From an uncultured Steroidobacter sp. (GTDB taxonomy: Bacteria > Pseudomonadota > Gammaproteobacteria > Steroidobacterales > Steroidobacteraceae), in the NCBI GenBank assembly GCA_937864115.1, contig CALMII010000055.1, positions 1 to 64,000 on the forward strand: DNA of 64,000 nt, in the 5' to 3' direction. A program made the position numbers and the translations under genes. Below the pieces are notes generated by a model. The model saw only the letters and a program-made list of their open reading frames with translations, was not told the origin of the DNA and made no database searches. Every line of letters begins with the position of its first letter. The first letter of the stretch is position 1. Below are positions 59,937 to 64,000 of the stretch, in pieces.

Positions 59937-61726
59937 CTCCGCAGGTCATGCGCCGTTCGACCGCAATCGTTGCCTGGGCGCTGTGGTGTACGGCGGCCGT
60001 GAGCCTGGGCGCCGCAGCCGCCGAACCGGACGCAGCGAAGATCGACTTCCAGTGGGGCGTGCGCATTCCATTGCGCGACGGCGTACATCTGAACGCCACC
60101 GTCTACACGCCGAAGGATCAGAAGCATCCCGCGCCCTGCATCGTCACGCTCACGCCTTACATCGCGCAGAGCTATCACGACCGCGGTGTGTATTTCGCGG
60201 CGCGCGGACTGCCGTTCCTGACCGTCGACGTGCGCGGCCGCGGCAACTCCGCAGGCACGTTCCGGCCGCTGATCCAGGAAGCGCAGGACAGTTTCGATGT
60301 GGTGGAGTGGCTGGCGAAGCAGCCGTACTGCAACGGCAAGGTCAGCATGTGGGGCGGCTCGTATGCGGGCTACAACCAGTGGGCAGCGGCGAAGGAATTC
60401 CCGCCGCATCTCGCCACCATCGTGCCGGCCGCCGCGCCGTTCGCGGGCGTCGACTTTCCGCTTCGCAACAACATCTCCTATCCCTACACCATCCAGTGGC
60501 TCACGTTCACCAGCGGCCACGCGGCGCAGGACAAGATCTTCGGCGATCGCGATTTCTGGGCGGCGAAGTATCGCCAGTGGTTCGAGAGCGGCACGCCGTT
60601 CGCGCAGCTCGATACGCTCGTCGGCAATCCTTCGCCGATCTTCCAGGAATGGATCGCGCATCCGTACGTCGATGACTACTGGGACCGTTACAACCCCACG
60701 GCCGGGCAATACGCGAAGCTGTCGATTCCGATCCTGACCCTCACCGGCAGCTACGACGACGATCAGCCCGGCGCGCTCGCGCACTATCGCGAACACTGGA
60801 AGCACGCCTCGCCCGAGATGCGCGCGAAACACTACCTGGTGATCGGTCCGTGGGATCACGCCGGTACGCGCACGCCGACGCAGACGGTGGGCGGAGTCAC
60901 GTTCGGTCCCGCGAGCATGGTCGATCTGCCGCAGCTTCATCTCGACTGGTATGCGTGGACCATGGGCAATGGCGCGAAGCCGGCGTTCCTGCAGAAGAAC
61001 GTCGCCTACTACGTGATGGGCGCGGAGAAATGGCGTTACGCCGATACGCTCGACGCCGTGACGGCGGCAGCGCGGCCTTATTACCTGGGCTCGACCGGCA
61101 GCGCGAGCGATGTGCTGGCCGCCGGCTGGCTCGATCCGGCGCGCTCGGCGTCCGCGGGCAAGCCCGATCAGTACGTCCACGATCCTCGCGACGTTTCCGG
61201 TGCGGCGCTCGAAGCCACGCTCGATGCGTCGTCGCTCACCGACCAGAGCCTGCTGTATGCGCAGCACGGGAAGCAGCTCGTCTATCACACCGCGCCTTTC
61301 GAGAAGAACACCGAAGTCAGCGGCACGTTCCGCTTCTCCGCCTGGATCGCGATCGATCAGCCCGATACCGACTTCGCCGTCAGCATCCATGAAATCCGCG
61401 CCGACGGTTCCAGCGTGCTGCTGACGACGGACGTGCTGCGGGCGCGCTATCGTGAGAGCCTGCGCGAGCCGAAGCTCGTCGCGACCAAGTCGCCCTTGCG
61501 CTACGACTTCGAGCGCTTCACGTTCGTATCGCGCGAGATCGCCAAAGGCAGCCGCCTGCGTCTGCGCTTGTCGCCGATCAATTCCATGTACAGCCAGAAG
61601 AACTACAACAGCGGCAAGCCCGTCGCCGAAGAGCGGATGGACGATGCGCGCACCGTGACCGTGCGGCTGTATCACGATCGCGAACATCCGAGCGCGCTGT
61701 ACGTGCCGCTGGGTCAGCCGGAATGA
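59933..61726 (+). CDS. CocE/NonD-family hydrolase, secreted (S15-like)
   Basis: 597 residues, start overlapping the previous stop (ATGA at 59933). Signal peptide (VAWALWCTAAVSLGAAAA). Alpha/beta hydrolase: nucleophile in MWGGSYAGYNQWAA near residue 145, acid in LTGSYDDDQPG, His in VIGPWDHAGTRTPTQ. The C-terminal jelly-roll (KNTEVSGTFRFSAWIAID) matches S15 peptidases such as X-Pro dipeptidyl peptidase, and CocE esterases. In this operon a peptidase or amidase is more likely than an esterase. A paralogue is encoded at 10838-12595. Confidence 0.82.
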   Translation: MTPQVMRRSTAIVAWALWCTAAVSLGAAAAEPDAAKIDFQWGVRIPLRDGVHLNATVYTPKDQKHPAPCIVTLTPYIAQSYHDRGVYFAARGLPFLTVDVRGRGNSAGTFRPLIQEAQDSFDVVEWLAKQPYCNGKVSMWGGSYAGYNQWAAAKEFPPHLATIVPAAAPFAGVDFPLRNNISYPYTIQWLTFTSGHAAQDKIFGDRDFWAAKYRQWFESGTPFAQLDTLVGNPSPIFQEWIAHPYVDDYWDRYNPTAGQYAKLSIPILTLTGSYDDDQPGALAHYREHWKHASPEMRAKHYLVIGPWDHAGTRTPTQTVGGVTFGPASMVDLPQLHLDWYAWTMGNGAKPAFLQKNVAYYVMGAEKWRYADTLDAVTAAARPYYLGSTGSASDVLAAGWLDPARSASAGKPDQYVHDPRDVSGAALEATLDASSLTDQSLLYAQHGKQLVYHTAPFEKNTEVSGTFRFSAWIAIDQPDTDFAVSIHEIRADGSSVLLTTDVLRARYRESLREPKLVATKSPLRYDFERFTFVSREIAKGSRLRLRLSPINSMYSQKNYNSGKPVAEERMDDARTVTVRLYHDREHPSALYVPLGQPE

Positions 61727-61740
61727 GTGGAAGATTTGTG

Positions 61741-61780
61741 CTCCCTCCTCCGCGCAGCGGGGGAGGGTTGGGGTGGGGGC
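61741..61780. repeat. GGGGGA hairpin repeat
   Basis: CTCCCTCCTCCGCGCAGCGG followed by GGGAGGGTTGGGGTGGGGGC, in the 79-bp gap between the hydrolase and permease genes; the only sizeable gap in the second half of the operon. Confidence 0.75.
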
Positions 61781-61805
61781 AGTTCATGCAGAGACGGGAG
61801 GCTGA

Positions 61806-62945
61806 TTGAACGATTTCTTCAAACGCTACCTGCTGCCGGGTTTCGTCTTCGAATCCGCCGTGATCGCCGGCGGCTATGCCACCGGGCGCGAACTCGTCGA
61901 ATTCTTCCTGCCTGCCGGGCCGTGGGGCGGGCTGCTCGGCATGCTCGTCAGCATGCTGGTGTGGAGCGCGGTGCTGATGGTCAGCTTCGAGCTGGCGCGC
62001 GTCGCGCAGGCTTACGACTACCGTTCCTTCTTCAAGCTGCTGCTCGGCCGCGGCTGGTTCCTGTTCGAGATCGCCTACCTGCTGCTGATCGTCATCATCA
62101 TGGCGGTGATGGGCGCGGCAGCGGGCGAGGTGATCCACAGCCTGTTCGGCTGGCCGAAGCTGGTCGGTTCGCTCGGCATGATCATCGCCACCGGCGCGCT
62201 GCTGTTCTACAGCAACAATTTCATCGAGAAGTTCCTGACGCTGTCGGTGGGCTATCTGTACCTCGTCTACATCGTGTTCGTCCTCTGGAGCCTGTTCGCC
62301 TTCGGCGATCGCATCGAGGCGAACTTCGCCGCGGAGCCGCTGGGCGACAACTGGCTGAAGGCCGGCATCACCTACGCGGGCTACAACGTCGCGACCATTC
62401 CCGCGGTGCTGTTCTGCATCCGTCATCTCACGACGCGTCGCGAAGCCCTGATCGCCGGCGCGCTCGGTGGACCGCTCGGCATGTTGCCCGCCGTTCTCTT
62501 CTATATAGCGATGATGGGCTACTACCACGAGATCGGCGCCGAAGCGCTCCCCTCGGCTTTCCTGCTCGCGCGCCTGCACGCACCGTGGTTCGAGTGGGCA
62601 TTCCAGATCGCGGTGCTGCTGACGCTGGTCGATACCGGCGTCGCGGTGCTGCACGCGATCAATGAGCGTGTCGCAAAGGTCTACGAAGAGCAGAAGCGCG
62701 AGATGCCGCGCGTGATCCGGCCGGTGCTCGCGACCATCATCATGGTGCTGTCGGTGTACGCGGCGTCGGCGATCGGTCTCATCGACCTGATCGCGAAAGG
62801 CTACGGCATGCTGACGTATGCCTTCATCGTGCTGCTGATCGTGCCAGTGCTGACGGTGGGAGTCTGGCAGATCCGATTCGTCATCCCCGCAAAGGCGGGG
62901 ACCCATCCGGTCGAATCAGATGGATCCCCGCCTGCGCGGGGATGA
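61806..62945 (+). CDS. YkvI-like (APC-type) membrane transporter with repeat-derived C-terminus
   Basis: 379 residues starting at TTG 61806 with GGGAGG 5 bp upstream. About ten membrane helices: LLPGFVFESAVIAGGYATGR, LFEIAYLLLIVIIMAVMGAA, AGITYAGYNVATIPAVLFCI, and others. Resembles the YkvI group of uncharacterised APC-superfamily transporters. The last 21 residues (VIPAKAGTHPVESDGSPPAR on) are the translation of the widespread CCCCGC intergenic repeat at 62879-62944, so the original C-terminus has been replaced or extended. It probably imports an amino acid or peptide fragment in this operon. Confidence 0.78.
   Translation: MNDFFKRYLLPGFVFESAVIAGGYATGRELVEFFLPAGPWGGLLGMLVSMLVWSAVLMVSFELARVAQAYDYRSFFKLLLGRGWFLFEIAYLLLIVIIMAVMGAAAGEVIHSLFGWPKLVGSLGMIIATGALLFYSNNFIEKFLTLSVGYLYLVYIVFVLWSLFAFGDRIEANFAAEPLGDNWLKAGITYAGYNVATIPAVLFCIRHLTTRREALIAGALGGPLGMLPAVLFYIAMMGYYHEIGAEALPSAFLLARLHAPWFEWAFQIAVLLTLVDTGVAVLHAINERVAKVYEEQKREMPRVIRPVLATIIMVLSVYAASAIGLIDLIAKGYGMLTYAFIVLLIVPVLTVGVWQIRFVIPAKAGTHPVESDGSPPARG
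62879..62944. repeat. CCCCGC inverted repeat (VIPAKAG type) fused to coding sequence
   Basis: Arms cgtcatccccgcaaaggcgg and cgcctgcgcggggatgac around a 25-base centre. Read in frame it encodes VIPAKAGTHPV...SPPARG. The right arm ends ggggATGA, supplying a ribosome site and start for the next gene. Confidence 0.85.
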
Positions 62946-64000
62946 CAGAGAAAGAACGCGGGATGACAGAGAAAGAAGGGCTTCCGGTGTCCGCATCGAT
63001 CCAAACAGCAACAGCGCCCGCCGCAGAGTCGAAGGACTGGTTCGGCCACCCGCGTGGCCTGACGATCCTGTTCCTCACCGAAATGTGGGAGAAGTTCTCC
63101 TACTACGGCATGCGCACGCTGCTCGTCTACTACATGACGAAGGCGCTGCTGATTTCGCAGACGCAGGCGTCGTGGATCTACGGGTTCTATACCGCCTTCA
63201 CCTACTTCACGCCCATCATCGGCGGCGTGATCGCCGATCGCTATCTGGGCCGGCGACGCGCGGTGATCATCGGCGGCGCCATCATGGCGCTGGGTCATTT
63301 CATGATGACCTTCGAGACACTGTTCTATCCGGCGCTCGCGATCATCGGTCTCGGCAACGGATTGTTCCTGCCGAGCCTGCCGAGTCAGGTGAAGTCGCTG
63401 TATCGAAGCGATGACCCGCGCATCGGCTCCGCATACAACGTGTACTACGTCGGCATCAATCTCGGTGCCGTGCTGGCGGCGATCGTCTGCGGCGCACTCG
63501 GCGAACTGTACGGGTGGCACTGGGGTTTCGGCGCCGCCGGCGTCGGCATGTGTCTCGGACTCGTGGTTTACACGTTCGGCGGGCGCTATCTGCCGGCCGA
63601 AGTCGCGGCGGCCGTGCCTCGCGAAACGGATTCGCGCAGCGACGATTCCTGGCGCACGCGCGTCGCGCTGCTGCTCGGCGTCATCGCCATCGTCGTCGTG
63701 TTTCGCGGCGCGTACGAACAGATCGGCAACACCGTCGCGCTGTGGGCCGACTCCGGCGTCGATCGCCGCATCGGCGCGAGCTGGACCATTCCCGCCACCT
63801 GGTTCCAGGCATTGAATCCGCTGCTCGTGTTCACGCTTACACCGATCCTGCTGGCGTACTGGAAACGCCACGCCGATCAGCAGTTCGCGCCGCTGCGCCG
63901 CATGGCCATCGGCGCCTTCGTCGTCGCGGGTGCCTACGTGCTGCTCGCGCTGGTCGCCGGTCAGCCGCAGGCGCACTGGCTGTGGCTCGCGACCTTCCTG
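62942..64000 (+). CDS. POT/PTR2 proton-coupled oligopeptide transporter (cut by window end)
   Basis: About 350 residues visible; the end lies outside the window. After a short N-terminus comes DWFGHPRGLTILFLTEMWEK, with the POT ExxEK motif (EMWEKFSYYGMR), then PIIGGVIADRYLGRRRAVII and YNVYYVGINLGAVLAAIVCG. These are diagnostic of proton-coupled di- and tripeptide importers. A start at ATG 62942 overlaps the permease stop (ATGA); a second in-frame ATG at 62963 lies in a 21-base tandem duplicate (gatgacagagaaagaa) of the first. The start is therefore ambiguous. It would carry released di- or tripeptides into the cytosol. Confidence 0.88.
   Translation, partial: MTEKERGMTEKEGLPVSASIQTATAPAAESKDWFGHPRGLTILFLTEMWEKFSYYGMRTLLVYYMTKALLISQTQASWIYGFYTAFTYFTPIIGGVIADRYLGRRRAVIIGGAIMALGHFMMTFETLFYPALAIIGLGNGLFLPSLPSQVKSLYRSDDPRIGSAYNVYYVGINLGAVLAAIVCGALGELYGWHWGFGAAGVGMCLGLVVYTFGGRYLPAEVAAAVPRETDSRSDDSWRTRVALLLGVIAIVVVFRGAYEQIGNTVALWADSGVDRRIGASWTIPATWFQALNPLLVFTLTPILLAYWKRHADQQFAPLRRMAIGAFVVAGAYVLLALVAGQPQAHWLWLATFL

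Overview
The window is about 64 kb of GC-rich chromosomal DNA from a gammaproteobacterium, with gene density close to 90 %. The gene content suggests a free-living aerobic heterotroph near Steroidobacterales/Xanthomonadales: a prpB-prpC-acnD-prpF methylcitrate operon under a PrpR sigma-54 activator, many short-chain dehydrogenases (SDRs), class III CoA transferases, a TonB receptor and REP-like intergenic repeats. The taxonomic placement is inference. I saw no rRNA, tRNA, CRISPR array or intact transposase gene.

Region 1 (about 0.1-10.8 kb) mixes SDRs, an alkyl-sulfatase-like metallo-hydrolase, a zinc alcohol dehydrogenase, an AraC regulator, a PAPS-type sulfotransferase and an enoyl-CoA hydratase. 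It holds two deletion scars. In one, a cysD start is joined to the C-terminal half of cysNC. In the other, the N-terminus of an acyl-CoA ligase is joined to its C-terminus.

Region 2 (about 10.8-32.7 kb) is an acyl-CoA catabolic island: two CoA transferases, an acyl-CoA ligase, an amidohydrolase, thiolase, acrylyl-CoA-reductase-like enzyme, methylmalonate-semialdehyde dehydrogenase, lone E2 acyltransferase, [2Fe-2S] ferredoxin and ferredoxin reductase, several SDRs, an MFS transporter, a MarR and a TetR regulator. Seven copies of a 16-bp palindrome (consensus TCAACAACGCTGTTGA) lie only in the promoter gaps of this island, including upstream of the tetR gene. They define a probable TetR regulon. 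The substrate is not identifiable from sequence; the enzymes point to a branched or alicyclic acid yielding propionyl-CoA and acetyl-CoA.

Region 3 (32.8-40.9 kb) is the 2-methylcitrate cycle operon with divergent prpR. A canonical -24/-12 promoter precedes prpB. This operon would dispose of propionyl-CoA made by region 2.

Region 4 (41.1-50.4 kb) contains a DUF3617 protein, a D,D-carboxypeptidase-like protein, a TMTC-like membrane glycosyltransferase with TPR, a higBA toxin-antitoxin pair, and a BlaI-type repressor followed by a three-gene MacAB-type export system.

Region 5 (50.5-64 kb, running off the end) is a tightly packed nine-gene plus-strand array divergent from an XRE-cupin regulator: serine hydrolase, enolase-superfamily dipeptide epimerase, Tat-exported M19 dipeptidase, TonB receptor, DUF1611/DgcN-like protein, class-A-beta-lactamase-like protein lacking the catalytic Glu, CocE-like hydrolase, YkvI-like permease and POT peptide transporter. 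I read it as a system for taking up and dismantling D-amino-acid-containing (probably murein-derived) peptides and recycling D-glutamate. It is the best candidate here for an undescribed system.

Intergenic space is unusually rich in repeats: about twelve copies of a two-hairpin REP-like unit, nested hairpins inserted into each other's loops, a MITE-like element with 19-bp inverted repeats, and repeats that have been captured as protein ends or start sites.
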